This document shows, piece by piece, positions 36,730-46,332 of a stretch of 64,000 nucleotides of DNA. The notes beneath the pieces are model-generated. The model ran no database searches. It was not told the DNA's origin and was given only the letters and a program-made list of their open reading frames with translations. A program made the position numbers and the translations under genes. This DNA is from Acidobacteriaceae bacterium (GTDB lineage: Bacteria > Acidobacteriota > Terriglobia > Terriglobales > Acidobacteriaceae). Position 1 is the first letter of the stretch; every line of letters starts with the position of its first letter. The stretch is taken from the NCBI GenBank assembly GCA_030041045.1, contig JASHOQ010000123.1:28935-92934 (forward strand), read 5' to 3'.

Positions 36730-36993
36730 ATGGATCAGTCAAAGAAAAAATTGCCGGAGTGGGGCCGGAAATGGCGGTGGTTCTGGTTCGCAATTGCGAT
36801 TCTCGGGATTCTGCAGACGCCTTGGGCTCTCACAAGTGCGGTGAAACTGGCTGAATCGGATCACCGTCTTGTCTTTATCCCTCTTCTCGGGCTTCTCATC
36901 CGAATTGGATTGATCTTTATGTTCTTGTGGCTCTGGTGGGCTTATCGCCCCGTGCGTAACGCGCTGCCTTCACCGCCGAATAGGAAGAGTTGA
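36730..36993 (+). CDS. Small membrane protein, unknown
   Basis: About 87 residues with two hydrophobic segments (WFWFAIAILGILQTPWAL and LLGLLIRIGLIFMFLWLWWA) between a basic N-terminus and a polar tail. No family recognised. The start is not firm: 36709 is also in frame, and neither has a good ribosome binding site. Confidence 0.5.
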   Translation: MDQSKKKLPEWGRKWRWFWFAIAILGILQTPWALTSAVKLAESDHRLVFIPLLGLLIRIGLIFMFLWLWWAYRPVRNALPSPPNRKS

Positions 36994-37032
36994 TGGCGCA
37001 GCTCGAAGGGCAGGCCCAGGCGGGAACATTGG

Positions 37033-37539
37033 CTAATCGGAGCGAGTGACGGACTGCACGCGATCGAAGAAATCCGCGTTCATGGCCTGATCCATCTTCC
37101 TTTTCAAGCGGCGAATGGACTTGATGAGCACGAACTCCATGAGCCCATTCACAGCGACGCCGATGAGGAGCGGGAGCCGCGGACCCTGGCGGGCATGCCA
37201 GAGGCCGCCCAGGAGTCCCATGCCGTAAAAGATCACGAAGGTCTGGAGCAGGAAGATGCGGCGGCGGAGTTTTCTGCGCGTCGTCTTGTCAAGGACGAGA
37301 TCGTCCGGGCCGGAGGAGATGGGAAATCGTTCCTTTGCGCTCCTCAGGATGAAAATGACGGCTACGGCCACGCTGAGGGCCACGACCACCACCGCCCAGA
37401 CCAGTGACTCTGGCGGAATGTAGCCGCGCGCGCTGGCCAGCGTAACGCAAACAAAGACAGCCAAACCTGCAAGGACAAGCAGGGTGAAGCGGCGGGTGAT
37501 GTACCTTTCCCGTCTGAAATAGTCGGCAATCTCGCCCAT
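37033..37539 (-). CDS. Membrane protein, unknown
   Basis: 168 residues with four hydrophobic segments (TLLVLAGLAVFVCVTLAS, LVWAVVVVALSVAVAVIFIL, FVIFYGMGLLGGLW, LLIGVAVNGLMEFVLI) and basic loops. No conserved catalytic pattern seen. ATG at 37539 begins MGEIADYF. It is divergent from ppc with about 135 bp between. Confidence 0.6.
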   Translation of the reverse strand: MGEIADYFRRERYITRRFTLLVLAGLAVFVCVTLASARGYIPPESLVWAVVVVALSVAVAVIFILRSAKERFPISSGPDDLVLDKTTRRKLRRRIFLLQTFVIFYGMGLLGGLWHARQGPRLPLLIGVAVNGLMEFVLIKSIRRLKRKMDQAMNADFFDRVQSVTRSD

Positions 37540-37673
37540 GGGCTCGCGCGGCGCTCCCTCGACCGATTGCAAACATGCTACACCGCAAGTGGCTGCGCAA
37601 GGCAGGGTACGAACGTGCAAGGGGAATCATCTGCGTACAGCGGGCCGGTATGGCTCGTGCATAATCGAATTTG

Positions 37674-40556
37674 ATGGCACTTTTGTGGAATCCGGAGAGC
37701 TGGCGGCAAAGGCTGGCGGAGCTGGAAGCGCAATCCGGCGAACTGAAGGAGGCGCCGCTGCGGCGCGACGTGCGCTCGCTGGGCATGCTGCTGGGCGTGG
37801 TGCTGCGCGAGCAGGCCGGCGAGGAGCTTTTCGCGCAGGTAGAGGCGCTGCGGCAGGGCACCATCCGGCGGCGCGATGCCGAAGCGCGAGGGCAGGCAGA
37901 GGAGGCGGCGCGGCACGCCGTTGCCGCGCTTGAGCTGGTGCACGCGCTGCCGGTGGAGCGGGCAACGCTGCTCACGCGCGCGTTCGCGTTTTATTTCGAG
38001 CTGATCAACCTGGCGGAAACCAACCATCGCAAACGCCGGCGCGTGGCGCTGCAGTTGAGCGGCCAAGCGGGAAGGCAGCGCGGATCGCTCGAAGGCACGC
38101 TTTCGGAGATGCGCCGCGTGGGCATCGGCGCGGAAGAGGCGCTGGATTGGCTGCGGCGCGTGCTGGTGATTCCGGTATTTACGGCGCATCCCACTGAGGC
38201 TGCGCGGCGCACGGTGATGTTCAAGCGGCGCCGGATCGGCGAGCTTCTGGAGAAGCTCGACCGGATTCCCATCCCCGGCCAGGAATTGGCGCGCCTCGAA
38301 GACCTGATGCTGGCCGAGATCACCAGCCTGTGGCAGACGGACGAAGTGCGCTCGCAGCGGCCGACGGTTTTCGACGAGATCAAGATGGGCCTCGACTACT
38401 ACGAGGTCTCGATCTTCGAGACGCTTCCCGCGCTCTACCGCGAGATCTCAGAGGCGCTCAAAGCCGCTTATGGACTGGAGATCGAGGTGCACGAGCTGCC
38501 GGTCGTGCTTTGCTTCGGCTCCTGGATCGGCGGCGACCGGGACGGCAATCCATTTGTTACGCCGGAGGTGACGCGCGCAGCCGTGCAGCGCGCACGCGCG
38601 CATTTGCTGCGCTATTACCAGCGGCAGCTCGACCGCATCATCGACCTGCTGACCACGAGCGCGCAGCAGCGGCCGGTGAGCGAGGCGCTGCTGGAGCGGC
38701 TGCAAGGGTATGTTGCGCAGGTGCACTCGCCGGAGCCGCAGGTCTTCGGCGCGCAGTTCGAGTTCGAGTACTACCGCCGTTTTGTCGCGTGCTTGAAGGC
38801 GCGGGTGCAGCGCGCGCTGGAGCAAACCGTCCCTGTCCAGGAGGCGCTTCCCCCGGCGGCGCACGGGACGGCCGAGGTGCCGGACAAGCTTGCCGCAGCG
38901 TTGCCGGCCTATGCCTCGGTAGGGGAGCTGCTGGACGACCTGGAGACTCTGCGCGGCTCGCTGGCTGCGCACCAGGGGTTGCGCATCGCGCGGACGCTGA
39001 TCGATCCCCTCCTTCTGCAGGTGCGCACCTTTGGGCTGCATCTGCACACGCTCGACATTCGCCAGCACGCGCGCGTGCACGCGGCTGCGCTCAAGGAGGC
39101 GATTTCAGACACGGTCGCGGCGTGGCTGCCGGCGGGGCTCTCCGAGCAGACTTCGAGCGTGCTTGAAACCTTTCGCGTGGTCGCCGAGATGAAGGAGAAC
39201 TGCTCGCCGGAAGCCATCCGTCAATATGTGATCAGCGGGGCGACGAGCGTGGAAGACATTCTGGCGGTGGTGCGGCTGGCGCGGCTGGGCGGGGTAAAAG
39301 TGGAGGGCTCTGGATCCAGGCCCGGATTGCGCAATGCGTCGCTCTGCGATCCCGGCCTGATGCCGGTTCCGCTGTTCGAGTCGATCGAGGACCTGCGCAA
39401 CGCGCCCACGATTTGCCGCGCGCTGTGGGCGCGGCCCGATTATCGAAGGCTGCTGGCCTCCTGGGATAACTGGCAGGAGGTGATGCTCGGCTACTCGGAC
39501 TCCAATAAAGACGGCGGCATGCTGACCTCGACCTGGGAGATCTTCCGCGCGCATCGCGATCTGCACGTGGCGGCGCGCGAAGCGGGGATCAAGTTGCGGC
39601 TGTTTCACGGGCGCGGGGGCACGGTGGGCCGCGGCGGCGGACCTACGCACCGGGCCATCTTCGCACAGCCCGTCGACTCTTTCGACGGGCAGCTGCGCAT
39701 CACCGAGCAGGGCGAGGTGCTGAATTTCAAGTACGCCGACGAGGTGCTGGCCGAGCGCAACCTGGAACTGATGATCGCGGCCTCGCTGGACGCGCTGGCG
39801 CGGCCGAATGCGCGCGATCCGGAGGGACATTTTACCGGGGTGCTCAAGCGCGAGTGGGAGGCGGCTCTGGACGAGTTGTCGAATTTCTCGCACGGTTTCT
39901 ATCGCAAGCACATCCTCGAAGACCCCGGGGTGGTGACCTACTTCGAGCAGTCCACGCCGGTAGGCGAGCTGGAAAACGCCAAGATCGGCTCGCGGCCGGC
40001 GCGGCGCAACGCATCGCCGCGGCTGGCCGACCTGCGCGCCATTCCCTGGGTCTTCGGATGGACGCAGTCGCGCCTGCTGGTGCCGGCGTGGTTTGGCGTG
40101 GGCTACGCCATCGAACGCTATCTGGCCGAGTCCGGCGCGGGTTCCGGCGCCAGTCTCGATCTGTTGCAGACCATGGCCCGCGAGTTCCCTCTGTTTATCG
40201 ATCTGCTGCGCAACGTGGAGATGGCGCTGGGCAAGGCCGAGCTGGGAACGGCGCGGCTCTATTCCACGCTGGTGAGCGACACGGCGCTGCGCGAGCGCAT
40301 CTACGACATGTTCGAAGCCGAGTTTCACCGGACAGTGCGCGCCGTTCTCGCCATCACGCGGCAGACGGAGCTGCTGGAGAGCAACCGGGTGCTGGCGCAC
40401 TCCATCAAGCTGCGCAATCCTTATGTCGATCCCATGCACCTGATCCAGGTGGATATGCTGCGCCGCAAGCGCGCGGGCGAAGACACGCCGGAGGTGAACC
40501 GCGCCATTGCAGCCACCATCAGTGGAATTTCCGCGGGGTTGAGGAATACGGGGTGA
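37674..40556 (+). CDS. ppc: Phosphoenolpyruvate carboxylase
   Basis: Carboxylates PEP to oxaloacetate, an anaplerotic step; 960 residues, full length. All signature blocks are present: VFTAHPTEAARRTV with the catalytic histidine, GSWIGGDRDGNPFVTPEVT, YSDSNKDGG, FHGRGGTVGRGGGPTH, SRLLVPAWFGVG and the C-terminal RNTG. ATG at 37674 begins MALLWNPESW. Convergent with the pseudokinase gene, 41 bp away. Confidence 0.96.
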   Translation: MALLWNPESWRQRLAELEAQSGELKEAPLRRDVRSLGMLLGVVLREQAGEELFAQVEALRQGTIRRRDAEARGQAEEAARHAVAALELVHALPVERATLLTRAFAFYFELINLAETNHRKRRRVALQLSGQAGRQRGSLEGTLSEMRRVGIGAEEALDWLRRVLVIPVFTAHPTEAARRTVMFKRRRIGELLEKLDRIPIPGQELARLEDLMLAEITSLWQTDEVRSQRPTVFDEIKMGLDYYEVSIFETLPALYREISEALKAAYGLEIEVHELPVVLCFGSWIGGDRDGNPFVTPEVTRAAVQRARAHLLRYYQRQLDRIIDLLTTSAQQRPVSEALLERLQGYVAQVHSPEPQVFGAQFEFEYYRRFVACLKARVQRALEQTVPVQEALPPAAHGTAEVPDKLAAALPAYASVGELLDDLETLRGSLAAHQGLRIARTLIDPLLLQVRTFGLHLHTLDIRQHARVHAAALKEAISDTVAAWLPAGLSEQTSSVLETFRVVAEMKENCSPEAIRQYVISGATSVEDILAVVRLARLGGVKVEGSGSRPGLRNASLCDPGLMPVPLFESIEDLRNAPTICRALWARPDYRRLLASWDNWQEVMLGYSDSNKDGGMLTSTWEIFRAHRDLHVAAREAGIKLRLFHGRGGTVGRGGGPTHRAIFAQPVDSFDGQLRITEQGEVLNFKYADEVLAERNLELMIAASLDALARPNARDPEGHFTGVLKREWEAALDELSNFSHGFYRKHILEDPGVVTYFEQSTPVGELENAKIGSRPARRNASPRLADLRAIPWVFGWTQSRLLVPAWFGVGYAIERYLAESGAGSGASLDLLQTMAREFPLFIDLLRNVEMALGKAELGTARLYSTLVSDTALRERIYDMFEAEFHRTVRAVLAITRQTELLESNRVLAHSIKLRNPYVDPMHLIQVDMLRRKRAGEDTPEVNRAIAATISGISAGLRNTG

Positions 40557-40597
40557 GCTGCGCGGCCGCGCGGAGCGCGCGCGGTTTTGCGCCAGTT

Positions 40598-42004
40598 TCA
40601 GGGACTTCGCTGGTCGGCGATTACGTTGATTCCTCCCCGGCGATAGACGAAGTGCAGCATCCAGACGCCGGACGCCTGGCCGGGCGCAAACTGCCATCCC
40701 TGCGCGGCTTCGACCGCGAGCCGGTTGAAATAGCGGCTGGCATTGGGAGACTCGGAGACTGCGCCGGAGACGTTTCCGTTTGCTTCCACCTGCACGCGCA
40801 CGTTGATGACCACCTTGCCGCGAATGGTTTCCAGGGCATCGGGCGGAACGCTGGGCATCACCCGGCGGACGATGGCGCCGTTCTGCGGGACGGGCGCGCT
40901 GCTGTCCGGTTGGGGTTCGCGCGCATGAGCCGACGGCGCAGCCGAGGGCTTGTGCGCGAGGGCAGGTTGAGCGGGCGCCGCCTGGGAGAGGACGCTGGCT
41001 GGCGTGGAGGGCGGCGCCGGCGTTGGCTGCTCTGCCGCCGGAGCCTGCTCTGCCAAGGGCGCGGGTGACGGGGACTGGTGGCTGTGCAGGATGAGCGCGG
41101 TGACGGCGATGCCGAGGAAAACGGCCGCGGCAATCCAGGCCGGGGCCCAGCGGCTGGAGTGAGCGGGGCTGGGGGTGAAGTCGGGATCGAGGCCCGCGGG
41201 CGCAGTCCTCGCGGGCTCAATGCCCTCGAGATGGTCGTGGATTTCAGGCAGCGTAAGCCGGCTGGCGGCTTCCAGGCGGAGGCAGCCGCGGACAATCGAC
41301 TCAAATGGCGCCGGGAGCGCGGGACGCACCACGGGTTCGAAGCCCGAATTGCGTTCCCACGCCGGGGTGCGCTGGGTGAGAGCAGCCGCAATGGTCATGC
41401 CAAGCGACCAGACGTCGGCCGCCGGCGAGATGATGCCGCGGCTGAGCTCGGGCGCGTCATAAACCCCCGGCGCGGGCGTGAGCGCCGCGGCTTTGCCGCA
41501 GGCAATGGGCGCGCAATCCGCGGAGAGCTTGAGGCTGTCGGCAACCACCAGGATGTTCGAGGGCTTGAGGCGCCCGTGCACAAAGCCGTGGCTGTGCAGA
41601 TGGGCGAGCGCACCGAGGATGGGCCCGAGCATATCTTTGGCTTCATCGGGCGTGAGCGCGCGTTCAGGAAGGATTTCGGCAAGGACTTCGTCGGCAAGTT
41701 CGGTAACTACGTAGACCACTTGGCTGCCTTCGGGTTCCCCTTCGAGAGTCGATCGGCCAGTTTGGACAACGCGGAGAAGGCGGGGATGATCGAGGCGCGC
41801 GGCCGAAGCCCAGCCGGCCAGGCGGGCCTCCGCGCCGGGACTGTCGGCGGCAATCAGCTTGATGGCGGCCTTCCCCGCGCCAGCCCCCCGGGTTGCCGTG
41901 AGATAGACGCTGCCTTCCGCCGTGCCGCCGAGCCAGCGGACGAGATCGTATCGCGAGTCAACCACGCACCCATCCCGGTCCGCGAGAATCGCCGTAGTTT
42001 CCAT
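40598..42004 (-). CDS. Pseudokinase with transmembrane helix and TonB-type C-terminal domain
   Basis: 468 residues. The first ~270 form a eukaryotic-type kinase fold: glycine loop LGGTAEGSVY, beta-3 lysine K49 (AAIKLIA), APE motif at 184-186 (VYDAPELS) and ADVWSLG. The catalytic loop reads H143-G-R-L-K-P-S-N150, so the HRD aspartate is missing, and the DFG position reads SADC. It is therefore probably inactive as a kinase. A membrane helix follows (WAPAWIAAAVFLGIAVTALIL, about 288-308), then a Pro/Ala linker, then a TonB-like periplasmic domain (IRGKVVINVRVQVEANGNVSG, AAQGWQFAPG). A signalling or scaffold role across the membrane is inferred. Confidence 0.85.
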   Translation of the reverse strand: METTAILADRDGCVVDSRYDLVRWLGGTAEGSVYLTATRGAGAGKAAIKLIAADSPGAEARLAGWASAARLDHPRLLRVVQTGRSTLEGEPEGSQVVYVVTELADEVLAEILPERALTPDEAKDMLGPILGALAHLHSHGFVHGRLKPSNILVVADSLKLSADCAPIACGKAAALTPAPGVYDAPELSRGIISPAADVWSLGMTIAAALTQRTPAWERNSGFEPVVRPALPAPFESIVRGCLRLEAASRLTLPEIHDHLEGIEPARTAPAGLDPDFTPSPAHSSRWAPAWIAAAVFLGIAVTALILHSHQSPSPAPLAEQAPAAEQPTPAPPSTPASVLSQAAPAQPALAHKPSAAPSAHAREPQPDSSAPVPQNGAIVRRVMPSVPPDALETIRGKVVINVRVQVEANGNVSGAVSESPNASRYFNRLAVEAAQGWQFAPGQASGVWMLHFVYRRGGINVIADQRSP

Positions 42005-42346
42005 GGCTACCGTCCTTGCAGTGTCGGGAAAATGATTTCAGGGCAACGGAAGTAAGGCAGGCCGGCAACGCCTCCATTCTAAGACAGAACCGACCCTGGA
42101 CAGGCGAAAACAGCGCTCTGCCGGCAAGTTACTTCCGGCTGGCGCGCACCCGTCGCGCTTGCCATAGGCCGTGCCGACGGTCTACCCTTTTGGCATGCGG
42201 CGATGTCGCTAACACCGCCTGGGTAAGAAGCTCCGATACCGCTGTGCGCTGGGAGCGCGATTTTTCCCGTCTGACGAGCTGCACCGTTGCCGCACATCCA
42301 TTCCCAAAGAAGCTCCGGGCGCTTTTCCCGGAAGAGGAGACCTCTT
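42005..42346. other. Intergenic region upstream of cysK
   Basis: 342 bp between divergent genes. I looked for SAM- or cysteine-related leader motifs and see none. Only the cysK ribosome binding site (GAGGAG, 42334-42339) stands out. Confidence 0.4.
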
Positions 42347-43327
42347 ATGGCGCGCATAGCCGCGAACGTGACTGAATTAATCGGCCGCACCCCGCTGGTG
42401 CGTTTGAACCGCGTAGCCGCGGGCTTGCCGGCAACGGTTGTGGCCAAGCTGGAAAGCCAGAACCCCGCATCGAGCGTGAAAGACCGCATCGGCTTTGCCA
42501 TGATCGATGCCGCGGAAAAGGCGGGCAAGATCGCTCCGGGCAAGACCGTGCTGATTGAGCCTACGAGCGGAAACACCGGCATCGCGCTAGCGTTTGTGGC
42601 TGCGGTGAAGGGCTACAAGCTGATCCTTACCATGCCGGAAACCATGAGCCTGGAGCGGCGCGTGACGCTGCTGGCCTACGGCGCGGAGATCGTGCTCACG
42701 CCGGGACCGAACGGCATGAAGGGCGCCATCGCCAAGGCCAACGAGATTCTGGAGAAGACGCCGAACGGGTACATCCTGCAGCAATTCGACAATCCGGCGA
42801 ATCCGGCGATTCACCTGGCCACGACGGGCCCGGAGATCTGGGACGACACTGACGGCAAGGCGGACATTCTCATCTCCGGCATCGGCACCGGCGGCACCAT
42901 CACCGGCGTGTCCAATTACATCAAGCCGAAGAAACCGTCGTTCAAAGCTGTCGCCGTGGAGCCCACCGATAGCCCCGTGCTTTCCGGCGGCAAGCCCGGC
43001 CCGCACAAGATTCAGGGCATCGGCGCGGGGTTTGTGCCCGGCGTGCTCGATACCAAGGTGATCGACGAGATCATCCAGGTGACCAACGATGAGAGCGTGG
43101 AGATGGCCCGCCGCCTGGCCAAGGAGGAAGGCCTCTTTGTGGGCATCAGTTCCGGCGCTGCCGCGGTTGCCGCGCTCAAGGTGGCGGCGCAGCCGGAGAA
43201 TGCCGGCAAGCTGATCGTGGTGGTGCTGCCCGACTTTGGCGAACGGTATTTGTCGAGCATCCTCTTCGAACCGCTGCGCCAGCAGGCGCTCACCTTGCAG
43301 CCGGAGCCGATTGCGGTGCCGGCGTAA
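42347..43327 (+). CDS. cysK: Cysteine synthase A (O-acetylserine sulfhydrylase)
   Basis: Makes L-cysteine from O-acetylserine and sulfide with PLP; 326 residues. PLP lysine is K45 (ASSVKDR), the substrate loop is EPTSGNTG, and the phosphate loop is [13 protein letters not shown] at 42347 has GAGGAG upstream. The partner acetyltransferase cysE follows 150 bp downstream, separated by an inverted heptanucleotide repeat. Confidence 0.96.
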   Translation: MARIAANVTELIGRTPLVRLNRVAAGLPATVVAKLESQNPASSVKDRIGFAMIDAAEKAGKIAPGKTVLIEPTSGNTGIALAFVAAVKGYKLILTMPETMSLERRVTLLAYGAEIVLTPGPNGMKGAIAKANEILEKTPNGYILQQFDNPANPAIHLATTGPEIWDDTDGKADILISGIGTGGTITGVSNYIKPKKPSFKAVAVEPTDSPVLSGGKPGPHKIQGIGAGFVPGVLDTKVIDEIIQVTNDESVEMARRLAKEEGLFVGISSGAAAVAALKVAAQPENAGKLIVVVLPDFGERYLSSILFEPLRQQALTLQPEPIAVPA

Positions 43328-43330
43328 AAG

Positions 43331-43477
43331 GCAGGGAACAGGCAGTAGGGAATAGGGAGTAGGCCCCGCGCCGCCAGCGCTCTACAAATGGGCGGCGCCG
43401 GCGTCGGTTCCGCGCCCCTGAGTCCCGGGGCCCTGCTTTCCACTCCCTGCTCCCTATTTCCTACTCCCTTGTTCCCT
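43331..43477. repeat. Heptanucleotide inverted repeat between cysK and cysE
   Basis: The left arm (43331-43363) starts three bases after the cysK stop and is purine-rich (AGGGAACA, AGTAGGG, AATAGGG, AGTAGG). The right arm (43441-43477) is its near-complement, about 31 bases with few mismatches and one indel. It ends directly at the cysE ATG, so cysE has no visible Shine-Dalgarno outside the arm. The transcript could fold into a long hairpin over the cysE start. Confidence 0.9.
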
Positions 43478-44212
43478 ATGGCGTTCTTCTCCCGCTTGCG
43501 CGAAGACATTGACTCCGTGATGGAGCGCGATCCGGCTGCACGCTCGCGGCTGGAGGTTCTGCTCTGCTATCCGGGGCTGTGGGCGGTGTGGATCTATCGC
43601 GTCGCCCACTGGCTCTGGCGGCACAGGTTGCGGCTGATTGCGCGCATGCTCTCGCAGTGCGCCCGGTTCCTCACCGGGGTGGACATTCATCCCGCCGCGC
43701 TGCTGGGGCGCCGGTTGTTCATCGATCACGCGGCCGGCGTGGTGATTGGCGAGACGGCGATTGTGGGCAGCGACGTGACTATGTACCAGGGCGTGACCCT
43801 GGGCGGGACGGGCAAAGGCCACGGCAAACGCCACCCCACGGTGCGCGACGGGGTTTTCATCGGCAACAACGCCAACGTGCTGGGCGACATTACGGTGGGC
43901 GAGAACTCGCGCGTGGGCGCGGGCTCGGTGGTGCTCTCCGACGTGCCGCCCAACTCCACGGTCGTGGGCGTGCCCGCGCACATCATCTATCGCAACGGGC
44001 AGAGGGTTCTGATCACCGATCCACACGAGGTGAAGGACCCGCTCAGTGACGCGTTGATTGCGCTCTCTACGCGCGTGGACGCGCTCGAGAGCCGGCTCGG
44101 CGCCGAGGAGCCCTGCGTGCAGCCCTTCGCTGACGAAGAGGCGGAACGGACGGCGTATCGCGTGGAGCTCGAACGGTTGAAGGTCTACGTGTCGATGGGA
44201 GAGGGGATCTGA
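43478..44212 (+). CDS. cysE: Serine O-acetyltransferase
   Basis: Acetylates L-serine to O-acetylserine for cysK; 244 residues. The short N-terminal helical region begins [23 protein letters not shown], then hexapeptide-repeat left-handed beta-helix ([33 protein letters not shown]) and the family end [13 protein letters not shown]. The last codons and stop (GEGI, TGA) lie in a 16-bp tandem repeat. ATG at 43478 abuts the repeat arm upstream. The gene likely shares a transcript with cysK. Confidence 0.95.
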   Translation: MAFFSRLREDIDSVMERDPAARSRLEVLLCYPGLWAVWIYRVAHWLWRHRLRLIARMLSQCARFLTGVDIHPAALLGRRLFIDHAAGVVIGETAIVGSDVTMYQGVTLGGTGKGHGKRHPTVRDGVFIGNNANVLGDITVGENSRVGAGSVVLSDVPPNSTVVGVPAHIIYRNGQRVLITDPHEVKDPLSDALIALSTRVDALESRLGAEEPCVQPFADEEAERTAYRVELERLKVYVSMGEGI

Positions 44213-44264
44213 GGGTGAGGGAATCTGAGGGTGAGGGAATCTGAGGGTGAGGGGATCTGACGAT
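44201..44264. repeat. 16-bp tandem repeat at the cysE 3' end
   Basis: Four units of GAGGGAATCTGAGGGT type at 44201, 44217, 44233 and 44249. The first contains the cysE stop codon. Purine-rich on the coding strand, like the heptanucleotide arrays, but with a different period. Confidence 0.9.
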
Positions 44265-44338
44265 CCTGGGCCGAGGGGTGTCTCGCTCGCGGCGGCCCGG
44301 CGGTGAAGCGCTCGAGCTTCGTGTTCATCTGACTGCAA

Positions 44339-45124
44339 TCAGAAATAGCCTGATTCACCGGTTTTGGGATCCGGTTGTGCAGTCCGGTTCTTGCCCACGA
44401 TGAATTGGACACCGAAGGCCAGGTGCACATAGTAGCCCGAACTCGGTTGCTGACGCGAAATGTGTTCTCCCAGTCCCGCCTCCATCACAAAGCGTCCCAC
44501 GTTCGAGAACCGCGCGGTCGATCCCAGCGTGCCCAGGGGGAAAATCGCGCCGGGATACCGGCTGCCGGGCGCACCCTGGCCGGGAAAGCAAAGCGGATTG
44601 AAGCAGCCGTGGCTTGCGGCCACCTGGAGCGAAGCGTAGTAATTCCACGTGTACTGGGGAAGACGATTGGTGCCGATCTCCGCGGCGAGATCGGCGCTCA
44701 CGCTGCGGCCGTCTCCGCCGTCCGAGGTACCGATGCCTCCCTCCAGGCGCAGCCCCCGCCCGGCCTCGAGCCGCCCGGCGACTTTCGTGGTGCCCACCAT
44801 GGTACCGTCGGCTTGATTGGCAAACTCCGCGTCGAACCCCAGATCGGCGTCGCTCGCGATTCCTCGCCGCCAGCGCACAAACCAATTCGAAGCGCTGGAG
44901 ACGTCAATGTCACAGGGGTTCGGGAAGCCCTCGCCGTAGATGCCCAGGCCCAGGCCCAGTTCGGTTTGTCCGCGGCCGGCAGTCGCCGGGCCGCCGAAGG
45001 TCGCCAGGGGGCCCGGCGATGCGCGCAGTACGCAGTTGGGGCCCGCGTCGGATTGGCCGCGGGCGCACAGACCCGGACTCAGTGCCGCGAGAGAAACCAG
45101 GAGCAGGCGCAGGTGGTTACGCAT
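44339..45124 (-). CDS. Exported barrel-like protein, unknown
   Basis: 261 residues with a signal peptide (LRLLLVSLAALSPGLCARG). The mature part is rich in alternating small/hydrophobic beta strands with Gly turns (TELGLGLGIYGEGF, VAGRLEAGRGLRLEGGIG, YVHLAFGVQFIVG), which suggests a small outer-membrane beta-barrel. No family recognised. It is convergent with cysE. Confidence 0.65.
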   Translation of the reverse strand: MRNHLRLLLVSLAALSPGLCARGQSDAGPNCVLRASPGPLATFGGPATAGRGQTELGLGLGIYGEGFPNPCDIDVSSASNWFVRWRRGIASDADLGFDAEFANQADGTMVGTTKVAGRLEAGRGLRLEGGIGTSDGGDGRSVSADLAAEIGTNRLPQYTWNYYASLQVAASHGCFNPLCFPGQGAPGSRYPGAIFPLGTLGSTARFSNVGRFVMEAGLGEHISRQQPSSGYYVHLAFGVQFIVGKNRTAQPDPKTGESGYF

Positions 45125-45270
45125 AGTCGATCAACGCTGGCAGGACTCAGTTTAACAAGGCTTCTCAATGCGAATTGTCACTTGATTGTTTACGTTTGTC
45201 GAGCAGTCTTTTTCGCTCGCGGAGCCCATGCGTTGCTCGTTCGTCCTCGATTGCGCCGGCGTGGAATCCA

Positions 45271-46263
45271 TCAGTGGGTGCTGGCCGCGCGCGTCCGGCG
45301 TGGTGATGCGGGCCTCGCCGCAGCCGCTCGCTCCGCCTGCCGCGCCAGTTCCCTGAAAGTCTGCCGCAGCGCTTCAGGCCCGTGCACCACGATGCGTCTT
45401 CCCGCGCTGAGCAGCATGGAGGCAAACATCTCCAACCGGTCGCGCCCGCAACGCACGCGCGTGCCTCCCTCCTGTGCTTCGAGCGAGACCCTCCACGGGG
45501 CAAAGCTCTGCCGCGCCTCTTCGACCGGCATCTCGATCCACACATCGATCTGGTACTCCGACTGGACAAACGGCATGCTCTGTTCCATGTAGCGGCGCGC
45601 ATCGAACGCGACCGGCCTGCGAAATCTTCCTGCCCCCATCTCCAGATGCGAGACGCGATCCAGGCGGAATGTGCGCAGGGCCTTACGCCAAAGGCAGTAG
45701 CCGATCAGGTACCAGCGCCCATCGGTGTGCATGACTGCGTACGGCTCGATCTGCCGGCGCGATGGCTCGCCGCTGTGCGATCGATAAGCAAAGCGAATGC
45801 GCCGGCCCGCGCGAATGGCCGACGCCGCGCGGATCAGATGCTCCACGGACGCGGAAACCACCCACGGCCCGGGCTCGATGGCGACAACGTCCTCGACCGT
45901 GCGGATGCTTTCCCGCAGCGCCTCCGGCAGCACGCGGCCCAGCTTGCGCAGCGCGCCCTCCGTGGCCGGCGCAAAGGCCGAGAGCCCCACCTGCCGCAGC
46001 GAACGCAGCCCCAGCGACAGGGCAAACGCCTCTTCGTTGGTCAGCAGCAGCGGCGGCAGCCGGTATCCGGGTTTTAACCGGTACGCGCCGCCGACTCCCC
46101 GCGACGATTCCACGGGAATGCTCAGATCCTTCAGGCGCACCATGTAGCGTTGCACCGTGCGCAGGTCAACCTCCAGGCGCTCGGCGAGCTCGGCGCCGGT
46201 TACGTGGTCCCGCGCCTGCAGCACCTCGAGCACCGTCAGCACGCGCATGATGGGGTCGTACAT
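45271..46263 (-). CDS. YafY-type WYL-domain transcriptional regulator
   Basis: 330 residues: N-terminal HTH (MRVLTVLEVLQARDHVTGAELAERLEVDLRTVQRYMVRL), the following wing-like SRGVGGAYRLKPGYRLPPLLL, and a central WYL domain (YAVMHTDGRWYLIGYCLW). The WYL domain usually binds a small ligand or nucleic acid. It is divergent from a DinB-like gene across 117 bp, a common arrangement for this family. Regulation of both genes from the palindrome at 46291-46305 is inferred. Confidence 0.9.
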   Translation of the reverse strand: MYDPIMRVLTVLEVLQARDHVTGAELAERLEVDLRTVQRYMVRLKDLSIPVESSRGVGGAYRLKPGYRLPPLLLTNEEAFALSLGLRSLRQVGLSAFAPATEGALRKLGRVLPEALRESIRTVEDVVAIEPGPWVVSASVEHLIRAASAIRAGRRIRFAYRSHSGEPSRRQIEPYAVMHTDGRWYLIGYCLWRKALRTFRLDRVSHLEMGAGRFRRPVAFDARRYMEQSMPFVQSEYQIDVWIEMPVEEARQSFAPWRVSLEAQEGGTRVRCGRDRLEMFASMLLSAGRRIVVHGPEALRQTFRELARQAERAAAARPASPRRTRAASTH

Positions 46264-46290
46264 GGCTGTTTTTATCCTGCAATTAATTTA

Positions 46291-46305
46291 CGACAGGTTC
46301 TGTCG
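46291..46305. promoter_or_regulatory. Candidate WYL-regulator operator
   Basis: Perfect inverted repeat CGACAG, spacer GTT, CTGTCG, in the 117-bp divergent region, 28 bp upstream of the regulator's start. The position fits an operator controlling both directions; not tested. Confidence 0.55.
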
Positions 46306-46332
46306 GGAATTACGGCTACCTTGAAATTCGAG

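Noticed and set aside
42005..42346. SAM or cysteine-responsive riboswitch upstream of cysK
   Set aside because: I looked for SAM-I/SAM-II type conserved cores and found none.
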